Source: Monarcha castaneiventris obscurior (taxonomy: Eukaryota; Chordata; Aves; Passeriformes; Monarchidae). From it: a stretch of 64,000 nt of DNA. Under the pieces are notes generated by a model. That model ran no database searches and was not told where the DNA came from. It saw nothing but the letters and a program-made list of their open reading frames with translations. Below are positions 1 through 13,588 of this stretch, one piece after another. Positions within the stretch are counted from its first letter, which is position 1, and every line of letters begins with the position of its first letter. The stretch covers positions 8,940,001 through 9,004,000 of the forward strand of contig JAMPIT010000379.1 of the NCBI GenBank assembly GCA_026261815.1, read 5' to 3'. Both the position numbers and the translations under genes were made by a program.

Positions 1-3000
1 AAATCAAATATTTGCTATGAACAGAATTTCAAACATTTTAGAAAATGGGTGTGTCACCACTATGGTCCGTCCTGCACAAGCTGACCCTCTGAAGAGTGAA
101 AAATATCTAAATATTGCTAATAATAAATAATCTAACTGATTGCTATAACTTGTTTCACAAAATCAAACAAAATGTTGTCCATAACCAAAACATTAAATAT
201 GCTGTAAGTGGTTTCCACAGGGCAATTTTATCTGAAAATACCATTTCTAGGCATGTACTGAATTAAGATGGGACAACTTCATAGACTGCAAAAGGAGCGT
301 CAATTCATTTGTATCTGCAATCTATTCTTTTTTGTTGTTGTTGCCTAAGGAGCCATCTCCCAGTGCAATTGAAACCAATTTTAAAGGATGGTATTCAGTT
401 TATATCTGGCAAGTTAATTAATGCATATAATCCTAAATGTGAAAAAAAGAAATGTGTTTAAAAAAGAAGTAGTTACCCCTGGTATCTTGTGCATTTACTG
501 TACAAGAAGAGTAAATTGTCACTGCCATGTTATAGGTGTCGTTTGGAGTAATAGAAAACTTGGAGCAGTGCCCCTCAAACTATTTCAGTCAAACCTGCAT
601 TACTTTATTTCCTTACATTGTAATGCTGCAATGTCTATCAGCAAGAATGTGAGTCAGCCTCCCCATCGCCTGATTCCTCTGTGCAGATAAGGTATTTGAA
701 AGTTGGTAGCTATGCAGTAGATTGTGCCTGTGGTAGGGCTCCTATAGAGCTGGACACACACCAGATATAAAAATATAGAGGGCACACAGAATGAAATCAT
801 CATCTGTTACAACCTTGATACTGCTTATTTCAGTTCACATTAAGCAAAGACACGGTTTGTATACCATAGAATCATAGCAGGCAGGAAATGTGCACCCTCT
901 ACATGGTTCATTTTGCCTTTAGACATGCAAATATTTCTTCATCACGTAGATTTGCATTCTTACCACTCCTTTGAAAAGAAATTTTATTTCCCTTGTTTCA
1001 CTTATCTTGATATGCTTTTGTGCTATTTTTAAAATTTTATCAAATAGAACAACTTTTCAGTAAAAATATCATCCTTCCCTAAAGTGATAGGGATGAATTT
1101 CTGTTTACACACACTTCTATGTATTTAGCATGTCCTCTGTTTTAGTGAATCAGCACAATTGTGTCTTACGTGGTACTATGGGTTCCTTTTTCCACGTTCA
1201 GACTTGCTGATAAGCTCAGTCAACCTGCAAGGCCCACTCCATGCACTGGCACTCAGAATTTCCCTGCACGTAGAATTGCTCCATTCCAGGTATCTGTCAA
1301 AGGGACACAAAGATGACCAAGTGCAACATAGGACTGCTTTTTCCCTCTGCTATTGTATTACAAATCCACATTTTTCCAGGTTCTTCCCCTCAGGTCCTCT
1401 CTTATGTGAGGTTGAAAAGCAGAGGAAAGTCAGTGGCAAGATCCAGGACCCCAGGATGGCTTTTGCTGCTATTCAGTCACCTTAAGACCAGCCTTTTCTA
1501 AATATCTTTGATCTTGTGCAGCTGTTAAGATTACTATAACTTCATGCTTATTTCTGACAAATAAGATACTGAATTTTGAACCAAAATATTCAGAAATATC
1601 TTCATATTCAATGAGGACTGAAGCCTTAACAGAAAAAATTGCCCTTCAGGTCGCATCTTTGAAAGGCCAGAGAACTTGAAATTTTGTTTTTCTGCTGGAA
1701 TTTTCTGCTGGAATTTCTTTCTTATCACATATTCTCATATCACATCACATCACATCGATCACACCAAAGCTGATCACACTTTGCACTTTCTCAGGCCTCC
1801 ACCCAGGTGTGCAAACCTCCCAGTTTAAGGAATGAAAGAATTTCCTCTGAGTTTCTGGGTCATGGTCGGGTTTTTCTTGTGTTTTATGTTGTTTGTTAAC
1901 TTCGTAAGAATATAATGTAAATTCTGAAGCTGAGGCTTTTCCAAATCTCATCGACAACTACAACATTTCTCTTATGTAGAGTTTTAGTATTTAATTAATA
2001 CTGAATTGTGATAATATAGCAGCTATATTATTCAGCCAAGGGACTTGACATTTCAGTTGTTTGGAAGGAGGCAGAGAATTCCCATGGCTTTATACCTCTT
2101 ACACTTTTCATCCGTAGAAAATGAAGAATTTCAGATGTATATAATTTTCACCAGATTTTAAACTATAATGTAATCAAGGGTCTCTGCCACTACTGAGAGT
2201 GCCACAAAATGCAGAAGCAGAGGTTAAAGAAGTCCTTTTCTGCCACTAGTCCTGAGCTGCATAAGTTGGGCAGAAACAGACCTCATGTTTTTCTTCTCTT
2301 CCTGGCATTCTGAAGAAAGGAATGCAACTTAAAATGCAAAGAGTTGGGGGAAAAAAATAGATGGCATATGATGAGGGAGATCATAATTTTATTGGAGGAA
2401 GAGAATAAAATTTGCATTAAATTATTTAGAAATAGAAAGCAAATATGTAGGTAGGAATTGTATGCTGTGTAAGTGAAAAGTGTATAGAGTAATCAGAAAA
2501 GTCTACAAGTTGCTTTCCAGAACCTGGAAATAAAGCCAGTGCTGTCAAAGTTACACATTTTACCCACACATGGAAAGTTAGTGATTTTTCCATTTACCTT
2601 GCTCTCCTTGCTCCCATCATAACAGTCCACAAGAGGGCTTAGCAGCTTGGGCTTTCTGCTGGTGTGGCTGAACCTACTACTGAGCAGATGTGGAAGAGGC
2701 AATGGTAGTACAGGAAAATATGTGGCACAGATCACTACTGAAGTGTGTGTGGATGAGTGAGGAGACAGCAGAGAGGCTGGGGTGATGGAGGAGCAGAAAA
2801 GTGCTGACAAGAGGAAGAACCCCATGAAAACCTTGGGAACATGTAAAGGAAGATACAGTTGGGATCTTGGCATCCAACTAAAAAGAGTTTGAGGAATATT
2901 TTCAAAATTCATTTGAAAATCTGCCTCTTGATTGTAATCACAAAACCTGTTGAAGCCTTGGCTCCCAGCTCTGTTCTGATCCCATTCTGCCGTGTGCTTT

Positions 3001-4379
3001 TTGGGGCTATTTGCTCCTCATGAAGCTGCATGTGATCTTTGTTACTTGCAGGTCTGAATATTGATTTCTGCTCTGTGGTGTGTTACTTCACAACAGTCTC
3101 GAATCCACCAACCACTGCAAGACATTGATCACAAAATTCCTTGCCAACCACTTTGGTCTAAAGTTATCACTTAAGCTATCACACCTGAACCCTGTGATGC
3201 TCTAACTTAGGCTTCTCTGGGTCAAAGGGCAGAGATGAAAGAATTCCAGCTTACTGTTCTAATCCTTCTTGAGCTCATGACAAACATTTATTTTTACACC
3301 TCTCCTGTTCCTTGACTGTGACTCCTTTTTATTAAAGAACCTTCCTTCTTTCACAATTCCAGCCTTCATTTGTTGGAAAACTACCAATTTTATGTGGAAT
3401 TTTTAATTTTCTTTCTGCAAGTTTTGGAAAGCTCTTAGAAAAATCTGTAGAAGGCAATAGAACAGAATCTGTTTGTATTTTGATTTATATACAAATTTGC
3501 TCTGCATTATCACTGGTACTATAAAATGCATTGTAATGAAATGGCTTTTGAGAGTTGCTTCAGAAGAGATTGAAAATTTTCCAGAAGTTTCACAAATGTG
3601 CTTGCATTTAGCCTGGGCTAAGTTCTGATTTTTTGTCAAAATATGAAAATCTTCATTTCACATCAATGAAATGGACAAGGAAAATTATAATATTTTATTA
3701 TCTCCCTCTAATAATTCATTTTCCTTTAACTTTTATTTTAAATGAAGACTAACAGTTTTAAAACATTGATATTAAGATATTTAGCAAAGTGGATCCTTGG
3801 TGAAAAGTAGTATAAGAGTAGGTCAATGTGAAACCACAGCCCAAAGTTCTTTCTGCAGGAGGCTGCAGAGAAGCTGACAAGGGTAACTCTCTCATCGATT
3901 TTTTACTGAGATGATTGCAAGACCTGAGTTTAATTCTTCCTGGTCTTAGATTAGTTAGAAAGTATCTTGACTCTGCAAAGCCCATGTCTTACTTAAGTTT
4001 TTGGGCAGAGCAACCTCCCTTCAGCAAAGTAATTACTGAAACACAAGTTATGTTGCATTTGTTTAGAATGGACGGTACAGATGTAAGGCAGAGCAGGAGC
4101 CCGAGCTGTTAGAGAAAGCACTGCCACTATCGTTACTGGGCAGAAAAATACACACACGTGGCAAAATGCTGAATTCAGGTGACTCATTAAATTTGACTGC
4201 ATTTTGATCTTTTCAGTGCCTAAACACCCGAGCTTACAGTGCCCCTTGCTGCCTAGTTCCTTGGACTCCTATCTCTAATAGTAGTATGTGTGCAAATGTC
4301 AAGGTTTTCCCCGGATTGCAGGCTGAATTTTAGAGTTAGCACCTGGTTTTGAGATCAGCAGCTACAAAGGTTTGTATAC
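1..4379. other. intergenic, no gene seen
   Basis: AT-rich DNA with stops in all frames. The short open frames (up to about 140 codons) show no recognisable domain, biased composition or splice-framed structure. A small imperfect CACAT repeat sits at about 1739-1757, and a 12-base unit (TTTCTGCTGGAA) is repeated in tandem just before it at about 1690-1715. No tRNA-like or LINE-like sequence long enough to call was found. Confidence 0.6.
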
Positions 4380-4860
4380 ACAGCCATGGTCCTTCATGTT
4401 GCTTCTATCGTGCCTGCTAAAAGGAAGAAACACGGAGAGGAGGAGACCGGTGAGATTCCTAAAGGACCAGAGAGCCTGCAAGGCTACACCTCAGGCAGGC
4501 ACCTCTGTAGTGTCTGCTTTCACAATGCTGATCAAAGCGTGATAAAGTGTGTAGGTCACGGTCATGAGTACCTGGGAGCTGACTGTGGCATGAGAGTTGA
4601 TGTTCCCCACTGGCAGCCTCTGTTTGCTTTCCGCTGTTGACTCAGAGCTGAGATGTTGTCTCTTGTTACCGGCTCTACGCGGAAAGTGCCGCTGCCTTAC
4701 GCTGCGCATGCAAATATTTACTGGATCTTTGGACAACCAGCTGGATCAGTGCAAAGGAGACAATCAGAGCAGTGCATACAGACGGGTTACTATGGGGTCA
4801 TGTCTAGGCTGCTACCAGCTTTTATATATTGTCACTGCATAAAAACAATAGGTGCCACAA
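4380..4860. promoter_or_regulatory. possible distal regulatory patch
   Basis: This stretch is more GC-rich and has more CpG than the AT-rich DNA around it. It contains a perfect octamer ATGCAAAT at 4708-4715, a TCF/LEF-like GATCAAAG near 4532 and an AP-1-like TTGACTCA near 4638. Motifs this short occur by chance, so calling it an enhancer is inference from the clustering and base composition. No coding potential was recognised: the overlapping short frames have no family resemblance. Confidence 0.25.
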
Positions 4861-6559
4861 AGAAGAGGTTAACCCTTTGGCATTTCATCTCTACTACAAC
4901 TGTAGGAATCAAGAGAAACCTGCGTCCTAGTTTCTCTTTCTCAGTTGTTCAAAATAAGTGATGGCTTTTTTGTATTAATTGAGCAATCATCTCCAAACAT
5001 ATGACTTTAAAGAATCGTGAAGTTCTCATCCAGAATTATTTTTTTTAATGCTCATATATCACTGAGTATTTTAATATGATGACACATGCAATAAAATAAT
5101 TTATAAATTATTTTACCTCTTTTAAAATTGGTCACTTTTTGATGAATGTATCGGCTTGGCTGAGAAACTTGAGATAATTTAATTGCTATTATATTATTTT
5201 AGAATATATCTAAATTGTTTTATTCAAACCAACTTTAAATGAGTTGCTATTTTTATTTCCTTTGCAGCCTTTTCCTTTGGAATTCCATGTGACTTAAAAG
5301 ATACGGTGTGACACTAAAGTATTCTTCACACTTTCTTGATTACAGAGCAGCTTGAAAATACCAATCCTATAAATTCAAAATTAAAAAGACAAGTAAACCC
5401 CCTATTTTTAAAAATACTAAATTTAAAGCTAGTGACATTGTTTATTTTTGCGATCTCTCTCAGAATATGAATGATCATTAAACTCAGGTGTAACAGTTTG
5501 AATTTTGGGGCTTTTGATATTTCACAGTATATGGATTACACCTCTTGTGGACAAGGTCATACTCAACACAGCTTTTCTGTAGATTCAGGTTAAGTGTAGA
5601 GCCTTAAATATAAAAACACCTTTGCATTTACTCTTTAGAAACTGAAGCCTTGCTGTTATAGTGATTTTACTTAGTAAGGGCATAAAACTAATTTTACAAA
5701 AATAAACCAAATCCCAGTTATGTTGCTAATCAGAATTATTGCTGTATGAAATATTACTGCTATATCAATCAAATTTTTATTATTTAATAATAGGTTTTTG
5801 TAAAATATTTGTCTAAAATAACTACAGGAATGTAATTTATCTATGAAATACTCATTATTTTATTATTAAAATTAAGCTATGATGAAGTATTACATAGTGT
5901 TTGAGAAATAATTTAGTGCTAATGTAAAAACAAGAATATATATATTTAATGCTGATAAAGAAATCTGCTCCTAATCTTTCACTAATTTCCATTGATTTTA
6001 ATAAATATATTTTTAACAATGCAAATATTGGTGTTTTTACTATTTAGCTGTAGCTACTGTTGTTCTATTTGCTACCTTTTTAAAAGAGCACTTAAGGACA
6101 TATTAAATCCAGTATAATGAACATTTATGTATATGCCTAAGAGTATCTTAGAAGGTATAAGAGATGTGCTCTTGGGAAGCTGCCTGGGCTGCAAAATGAG
6201 GCTTCTCTGGAGCAAAGGTAGCAGATGTTGGTTGTGCTGTATTATATTTTCTGATTGGTGAGGGGTTTTTTCACATAGATTTAGTACAGGGAAATATTTC
6301 ATTAAACTTTTAATATCTTTGATTTACCATTACTGAAACGCATAATTTAAAAATATATCCAGCACAATACTTGCTCTGGGACTTGCATGTTTTTTTCAGA
6401 GAATCTAACACCATCAGAGCAAATGGTGGGTGGGAACACACTGATGCCACATCCTTGAACTCCTTTGTGTGTTAAGAACAATGTCTGTTTTAAACAGAAC
6501 ATATATCTTAAATAAAGGCGGTAGAATTAAAGGGGATAAAGATTAAGAAGATTGGAGAA
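4861..6559. other. intergenic, AT-rich, no gene seen
   Basis: Strongly AT-rich sequence with many TTTAAA and ATTTAT runs and frequent stops in all frames. No repeat family or gene was recognised. Confidence 0.6.
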
Positions 6560-6748
6560 CTCGCCTGTTGAAATTAACCTTTTCTTCTGTGTGATGCGTG
6601 GTGGCGACACTGTTTAAAAAGTGAGAGGCACGTCATGTGCGTTTTGGGGTATCAGAGTATGACTTTACCCAATAATCCTGTCATCAGCTCATTTATTGCT
6701 TGTGGCTTTAAATAGTTCCCTGAGAGCCCAGCGCGAATACCAAAGTGG

Positions 6749-6803
6749 AAAAAAAAAAAAAAAAAAAAAAAAAGGGAAAAAAAAAGAGAGAGAGAGAGAG
6801 GGG
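6749..6803. repeat. poly(A) and (GA)n simple repeat
   Basis: An uninterrupted run of about 25 A is followed by GGG, more A and then about eight GA units ending in a G run. The whole tract is purine on the + strand. It is prone to slippage, so its length in the assembly may be unreliable. Confidence 0.9.
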
Positions 6804-6907
6804 GGACTCGTAAAGAAGAAGTCATAAAGTCTGGAGCTCTGGCCAGATTTCCTTTGCACGGCGAGGTGTGGCCGGGCTGTGCGCGGCGCTGCCGGGGGAG
6901 CGGCCGC

Positions 6908-6958
6908 CCTCCCTCCCTGCCTCCCTGCCTCCCTGCCTCCCTGCCTCCCTGCCTGCCT
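6908..6958. repeat. CCTCCCTG tandem repeat
   Basis: About five near-perfect copies of an 8-base pyrimidine-rich unit (CCTCCCTG, with a final GCCTGCCT variant) lie inside the CpG island. The complementary strand carries repeated G runs. The tract gives low-complexity translations on both strands, which accounts for the overlapping open frames here. Confidence 0.9.
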
Positions 6959-7265
6959 CGGTCCGTCCCCGCCCGCAGCGGCAGCCCCGGGCTGGCCGGG
7001 GGCCAGGCAGCCCGACGCCAGCCCCGGCTCCCAGCGCTGGGAGAGGCCGCCCGGGCCCCCACACAATGGCATTATCTGGGGCCGAGCAGCGCCGCAGAAA
7101 CGCTCCGTGCTTCCTGTGCTCGGAGCCGCGGCGCAGCGCGTCCGCCTTCCAGCCGCTGCCTGACACACTCGGCCGCCAGCCCCGTCGCTGCGGGGTCCAA
7201 AGCCTCCTTTCCTGGGATTCACCGACGCTGCGTGCAGTAATGCCTCGTATTTTTAGTCTCTGCTG

Positions 7266-10200
7266 TCATGATCGTGAGTCACGCAGGGAAAGAGGATAAA
7301 CTCCTGTTTCAGGTTCTAAAGCACCAGCAGAATCTTATAATACAAAAATATATAAATTCTGTAATAATCTAGCATTTCCTGGCAAAAAAAAAAAATCAAT
7401 TTTAATTGTGTCTAAAGGGAGAATATTTTAAATCAATTCTTTCGTTTGACTTCATTTTAATTACAGTCAGGATTTGAGAAATTTTAAGAATCATTTAAAG
7501 TGAACTATCCTACGGGCTGGAAAGGCAGAAGACCTACTAAAAATACCTCTTCTTTTTCATGGCATCTTTAAAAAAAAAAACCCTGAGACCAAGTCCAATA
7601 TTGTTTTCCATCCATGTTTCTGACTTGATTTTGTCTCGTGCTCTTGAGATGTATTATGTGCCCACTGGTGGTGAGAAAAAATGTGATCCCAATTTCTGTA
7701 AGATGTTAATAAAATATTAGCAACTGGGTTATTAATAGTTAATAAACATTCCATTCATTTTAATGTAGAAAACTAGTATCTGTTCAGTATTAATGCATTT
7801 TAAAGACACAGTTGTTTTAGAAAATATATTTTATTATATATATACATATGCATCTGTGTGTCTGTGTTTGTACAGGAGTATGATGGGCAAGAGTCTCCCA
7901 GTTTCATTTAAATTACGTATGTGTCTGGCAAAGTATCTTCCTGGTGGAATGAGGGAATAGGCACCACCATGCCTATGGTGGTTAAAAATACCACCACCAA
8001 CAGTAGTTAAAAAGTTGAATTTCTTTGATTCTTTACAATAACTAAATCTCATGGTGGAAAGAAGGAAATATCTTTCATGCTTATTAGTCCTTAGTCTCAA
8101 ATATTTCCTTACATAAGCAAGGGCATGTCCATTTTTTTAAGTGGAATATAGAGAGGGGATAATTAACATCTCATGAAGTACAAGACTTTTATTAAGACAG
8201 CTGTAGTTTAGGAAAGGTCTATAATGTCAACGCTGGGGTTGTGCAGCTGTGAGATGATAGACAAGCTACAAGTTTTAAAATGTTTCCCTTTTTTTCCAAA
8301 AAGAGGCCGTTATAGTCATCATTTTTACCAGTCAGGGTGGTGCAGTCTTCATAAGATGACATGATTTTGTCTACATAGTTTGGCTCACATGGCATTATTT
8401 GGAGGAGAGCAGTTTTGTGTTACCACAGGAAAGCTTTCCAGACGACGCCAAGGATCTCAGTTTGACACATCAAAGAAACAGAAAGAAATTTTTCATGTTT
8501 ATACACTGCTTAATGGCCATTAGATTTTTTATTTTATTCTGTACTTTTCTTTGCGCTTTTTATATTTAAAATGAATGAATTACTGATTTGCTTCTATCTC
8601 AAGGAAGTTGTAATAGAATTTCAAGCATAGGAGGTATCCTGACATCAGGAAAACATTTGCCATATAGTTAACTGTATTTGCCATATAGTTATCATTTGAT
8701 CACTGGCTAAATCCCTAATTCTGTTTACAGAAAAGTAGGTTTCAGTGTATTTTCTATGCACTGGGGGTATGCCAGTCCTTCCTTGTACTGATTCTCATAG
8801 CTGAAACAATAGGATTCAGATTATTCAAATCAACTTAATAGATATACAATAAAATGTACACATAAGAATTAAAGTAAGACCAAATTGAGGTCCTGCTTGT
8901 TCTAAATTGATGGTGAAGGTCCTATGATATTTTGTCAGCTATTTCAGTGACACCTGCTAATGTGATCTTGCTCATCACTTTCATGAATGGGGTTTCTTTA
9001 CTAATTTTTCTACTGGACCTGTAGTAGGACCAATATGATTTTAAAAAACATTTTAAAAAGACATTTTGCCTTCAATTTTCCACAGTCCTGTTGGCTGAAT
9101 TGCTTGGAATGAATAAAGCACAGAAAAACAGTCTCTTCGGTGGATACATTTTATTTTTGCAATTTCCTTGATAAGGAAATGAAGACCTTATATTAATCAG
9201 GTGTCTTCATATGTATTGCTGGTTTCCTGAGAAGTCATTCTTGCATTTGGATCTATACATGTAACCCTCCCATCTGTACAAAGCTAACTGTACTTTTAGA
9301 ATCGTTTGTGCGCCAATAAGATCAGGCCCTTAAGCTTGGTTTAAGTTAACTTTACTAATAAAAGGAAAAAAAACCCCACCATTTTCACACAAAAATTTTG
9401 TCAGGAACTTCTTTCACATACTGTTACTGGTGGAAGTGTAGTTTCTGCTCTATCTCAATCAGACCACTTAGTCCCCCATTCTCAAGTGCCAATTTGAATG
9501 TTAATTTTTCTGCAGGTTTCATTACAAAAATTGGAAGTGTTTATAGCTACCAGAATATTGGATATAAGTGAATATTTTCAGTAAAGAATTTGTCCATACC
9601 AAAATTCCATGTATTTTTATTTGTTTTCTGAAAAGTGTCTAAAATATAATCTGAAAAGTGACTGGAAAATGGTTCATAAAGTCACATCTATGGCTGCTTC
9701 TGGCTCACCAGATAACACAGAGCATTTGTGTGATTCTTTCTCTTGTTTATGAAGTTGGGCATAATTTTGTTTTGATTTTTTTTTTGCAGTATGAAGATTT
9801 ATAATACTTCTTTTCTTATATTACAACTTAAAGAGAGCTTATTCACTGATCTGTGAAATTCTTCCCTCTTGCATTTCTGTCAGTGTACCCATCTTATCTA
9901 TGCATAAACCCCAGTTGTAGTTCTTTGGATCTTTGTTTAACAGCGTGACCATATGAATGACATTCTGTGAGAATAAATACATACATGACAGATATCAAAC
10001 CCATATTTACAAGATTTATGGAAAAATACTTGTGTGGCATAAAGGGGAAATGGTACTTACCTGAATAATTAATACACATTGATCAGATTACAGAAACATG
10101 AATTTTAATTAAGGACAATTCGTTTTCTTTTGATCCATCCACAGAGTCCATTTCAATACATGAATTGTATTTATGACTACATCTCTTTCTTCCATCTATA

Positions 10201-12544
10201 TATGCCCTTAGTCCTTTTTGTAGATGGCATGTTTTCTCATTTAAATGGACTGAAGCTTATTTTCATGTTGCCAGTTTGGGAACTGCTAACACAGGATTCA
10301 GCCATTCCTTACCTGGAAGCTTAGTTAGTCCTAGCAGGTGATGTTGAAATTTGTGTTTTGGGCTCTATTTATATCTGGATTATACTGTTTTAAACTGATT
10401 CTTGTCTGTCAACACAAGCTAGAGTTACATTTTGATTGTCATGTGGATGCATGTTGTGACTGCCTTTATCCCTGTATAATATTTACATACAATATTTTCT
10501 GATGCATTTCAGTGCATTTTTTAGCTATTGGTTTAAATATTTAGCTAGGAATAAAGGACAATCAGATCCATTCGATCTGACAGCTCCATATGCATATCGT
10601 ATGCTGGAACTGATCTGAGGTTTATGCAAGCTTAGTTTTTGCAGTACTGGATAAATAGGCATGAGGAAAAGGAAGGGGGAGAAAAGGATATGGAGGCATC
10701 AATAAGACTTTGAAGATCTGGACAGGGAAAATCATAATTTCGGATGGGAAGGGTGAGGGATCAGCTCATGTTTCATAGAATGAGAATAAAGACATGCCTG
10801 AGAATGTGAGTTTCAGGGGCTATGGAAGATTTGGGCAGACTACAGACAGATACAAGTCTCTCCTGGTCTCATTCTGCTGAAACACAGGATCTTTACCTTT
10901 TTGACCCCTTCATGACTTTTCCTTACAGTCTTCTATTGGCCCTGACTTCCTGGGCTGCTGGGAAGAAGTAATGGAATAGATTCCTACTGTGAGGAAAAAG
11001 TAGTAGTATTTTTGAATTATTACTTATATCTGCATACCTGTTATAAAAGTGGTCAAACTTTGTATATCCCACCTGCCTGTTGTCCTTGGTACAACTGCAT
11101 ACAGCATTGTGCTGTAAATTTTCACAAAGATTTCCACAGATCTGTTGAAATCACTGGCCACTAGAATCATAACTTCTGGTTTTAAAGGAAGAGCTTGTAT
11201 AACACTGCTTAAGTTTGAGACCCTCCCTTGAAATACCAGATCTGTGTGATTGTCAAGACCTTTATAGACCTGAGAATTACTCACTTCTAAAGTCAAATCA
11301 GGAAGGGAAGACATCAAATATTACTATTTTCAGTCACTTAGGAATTGAAAGATTTCAGTAAGAAATTGCAGGAATTAAAAAAAATATTTTCAGAAAAAAT
11401 AGTTACTCAGTTCTTGTGAGATCCCATGAACAAACAATTTAGTTTGTCAATTTTAGGGATGTTTTGATGTTTGCGAGGCCTCCTGTTTCCATGCTACTTC
11501 CGATATCCAGGTCAAGGACAAGTGTGAAAGGCAATCTTCATGTAACTGTTGAGATCACTTTGAGATGGTTCCTGTGCTTACCCAGTGTCTGACTAAGTTA
11601 TTAAGAGGAGAAAGAATGAGGGAATAAAGGGAAAAGGAAATGACTGAACTCAGATTTCTGAAAATGCTTCAATAAAACAATTCTCAGTGTATGGAGATGG
11701 AATTCTTGAAACTGTTTTCAAATCCCTACTCCAAATTTATCTCTAGTGAAAATCTGAACTTGGTAGTGTCCTGTTATACGTGAATTTGGCCACCAGCTTT
11801 AAACAAATCCATTTCATACCTCCACCCTTTCCTCTTAAATGTCCCTCCTTAAAATACTCCACTTGCAAAAGGCTCATAATGTTCAGTTACCATGAAGGGA
11901 TTTGTTTGTCAGTTTTGTAATTGATCATCTAAATACAGCACATGGTAAGATTAAAAATAAACCAGCATAGCATTTCACCATAATACTTAGTCATTTCCGA
12001 TCAACTTTTCCGTAAACATATGCTTATTTTATGCTTTGCTTTTTGGACAGCGCATGTAAATACAATGTGCGTTGCAAAATTATTCTTAGATGGATGCTTA
12101 GATTATAAGTTTTTGGGGACAGCAGTTTTGTTTTCATCCATTGCTTTATGAAGCACTGAATTGAAATTAATATTTATTGAAATTATTTGAAAGAATGGTA
12201 AAAAACAGTTTAAGAGCTACACAAAAACTTTCAAAAAGGTTTGCTTTAAGAGAGTTTGGGTTTCTTTGTGGAAATATTGAAATATGAGGCATTTGAGAAA
12301 TTCAGTTAAATGGGATACATTTGGGTACAAGTGTCCTGTGCCCATGCAAAGGACAGAATTGAGGTCATTTAATGAAGGAACACAGAATTTTCTTATATGC
12401 CTAATGCTGTTCAGATAGAATTAAAGAAAGGGTAACTGGGATTTATGCCTGTTGTTGTATCTTTGAAATACAACACGCTGGGAATTATTCATGCCAAGGT
12501 TGTATAATTATTATATGGTTGTATAATTTAGGATATTTAAAGGT
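7266..12544. other. intergenic, AT-rich, no gene seen
   Basis: No gene or RNA was recognised. Minor structures seen are a perfect hairpin (8-bp arms, 4-base loop) at 7963-7982 and a 15-base direct repeat TTTGCCATATAGTTA at about 8656-8670 and 8677-8691. Open frames are short and lack family features. Confidence 0.6.
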
Positions 12545-12695
12545 CTGGGAGTAGTTGTGGATACCACATCCCCTGGAAGTGTTCCAGAATAGGTTGCAGA
12601 GTTTTGACCAGCCTGGTTTAATGAAAGGTGTCCCTGCCTGTGACAGGGAGCTAGGTGATCTTTAAGGTCCCTTCCAACCTAAACCATTCTATGGT
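12545..12695 (+). mobile_element. CR1 LINE fragment (3' end)
   Basis: The sequence matches the 3' tail of avian CR1 in sense orientation. It has the CCTGGAAGTGTTCCAGA-type segment, then AAAGGTGTCCCTGCC, then the diagnostic AAGGTCCCTTCCAACC, ending in CATTCTATGG. Only the last 150 bases or so are present, as is normal for a 5'-truncated CR1 insertion. Mismatches to the usual consensus suggest an old copy. Confidence 0.85.
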
Positions 12696-13228
12696 TCCCC
12701 ACTCCTTGGTATTTCCTCAATATGACTCCAAGCTGGTCTAGAAGTATGACAAATGTGCTATTTAGCCAGGTACTAAATGAAAATTAAACTCTTTTACTTT
12801 GTCTGAATGTACTCTGTCATTTTAAAAAGGACTTTCCAATTGTAATTGCTAAGCATAGATTTTGAATTATTAAAGCTAGCTTTTTCTGTCTAGGTCTGCA
12901 AACCTGTAGAAGCTCAAGCTGCTATCTGTTTGGACTTATAGTTGATACAGCTTTCAATATATTTTATCAATTGCTATTTTTAAAAGGTTTAGACACTGTT
13001 TTGTAACTGAAAAATGCAAAAAGTAAAAAGGTAACTCATAACTGTGTATTTGGATAGAAAATTCTGTATTTGGGGCTGTACTGTACAAGGATTAATACAT
13101 CACTCAAATGTGGAGAAGCACTACATGATTTGCATTGCAAATCTGTGCTTTGGTTGGATGATGAACATAGAGATTTGGTTCAAATTAATACAAAGGAAAG
13201 TCTAGATTATCCAGTTACACTATAAAAA
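12696..13228. other. short spacer between CR1 fragments
   Basis: AT-rich, with no gene or repeat recognised. It separates two same-strand CR1 tails. Confidence 0.6.
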
Positions 13229-13588
13229 GTTGAGGATGTTTGCCCTGGAGAAGAGAAAGTTGCATGAAGGCCTCACAGCAACCTTCCAGTGTCTGAGGGG
13301 CCAGACAGGGACTCTTCACCAGGAGCTATAATGAGAGGACAATGAGTGAGGGGTACAGCCTGAAAGAGGGGAAATTTAGGTCAGATGTATGGAAGAAATA
13401 TTTGCTGTGCGGGTGGTGAGAGACTGGAACAGGTTGCCCAGGAAGGTCGTGGATGACCCATCCCTGGAAACATTCAAGATCAGGCTGGATAAGGCCCTGA
13501 GCAACGTGGCCTAGTGGGAGTTGTCCCTGTCCATGGCAGGAGGGATGGTTTTTAAGGCTCCTTCCAACCCCTTAACATTCTATGATTA
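13229..13588 (+). mobile_element. CR1 LINE fragment (end of RT gene plus 3' UTR)
   Basis: Sense-orientation CR1. It begins in the degenerate end of the reverse-transcriptase reading frame (TTTGCCCTGGAGAAGAGAAAG region). It continues through GAGACTGGAACAGGTTGCCC, CATCCCTGGAAACATTCAAG and the GAGCAACGTGGCCTAGTGGG segment, and ends at CCTTCCAACCCC followed by CATTCTATGATTATGA. It is 5' truncated and non-functional: no long frame is left. Confidence 0.9.

Larger units (their letters stand above)
6560..7265. promoter_or_regulatory. orphan CpG-rich island
   Basis: From about 6840 to 7220 the base composition switches sharply to GC-rich with dense CpG, in an otherwise AT-rich desert. The left shoulder (6560-6740) is moderately complex and non-repetitive, and a homopurine run separates it from the island. 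In birds such islands usually mark a promoter or a developmental regulatory element. No protein can be assigned: open frames of up to 177 codons on both strands follow from the low stop frequency of GC-rich DNA and read as low-complexity Pro/Arg/Gly/Ala. The first exon of an unannotated non-coding RNA is possible. Confidence 0.45.

Noticed and set aside
862..880. ACCATAGAATCATAG as a CR1 tail
   Set aside because: Only about 15 bases resemble the CR1 terminus; too short to support an element.
6652..7299. Cluster of overlapping open frames in the 7-kb CpG island
   Set aside because: Generated by poly(A), GA and CCTCCCTG repeats and low stop density; no consistent exon or domain.
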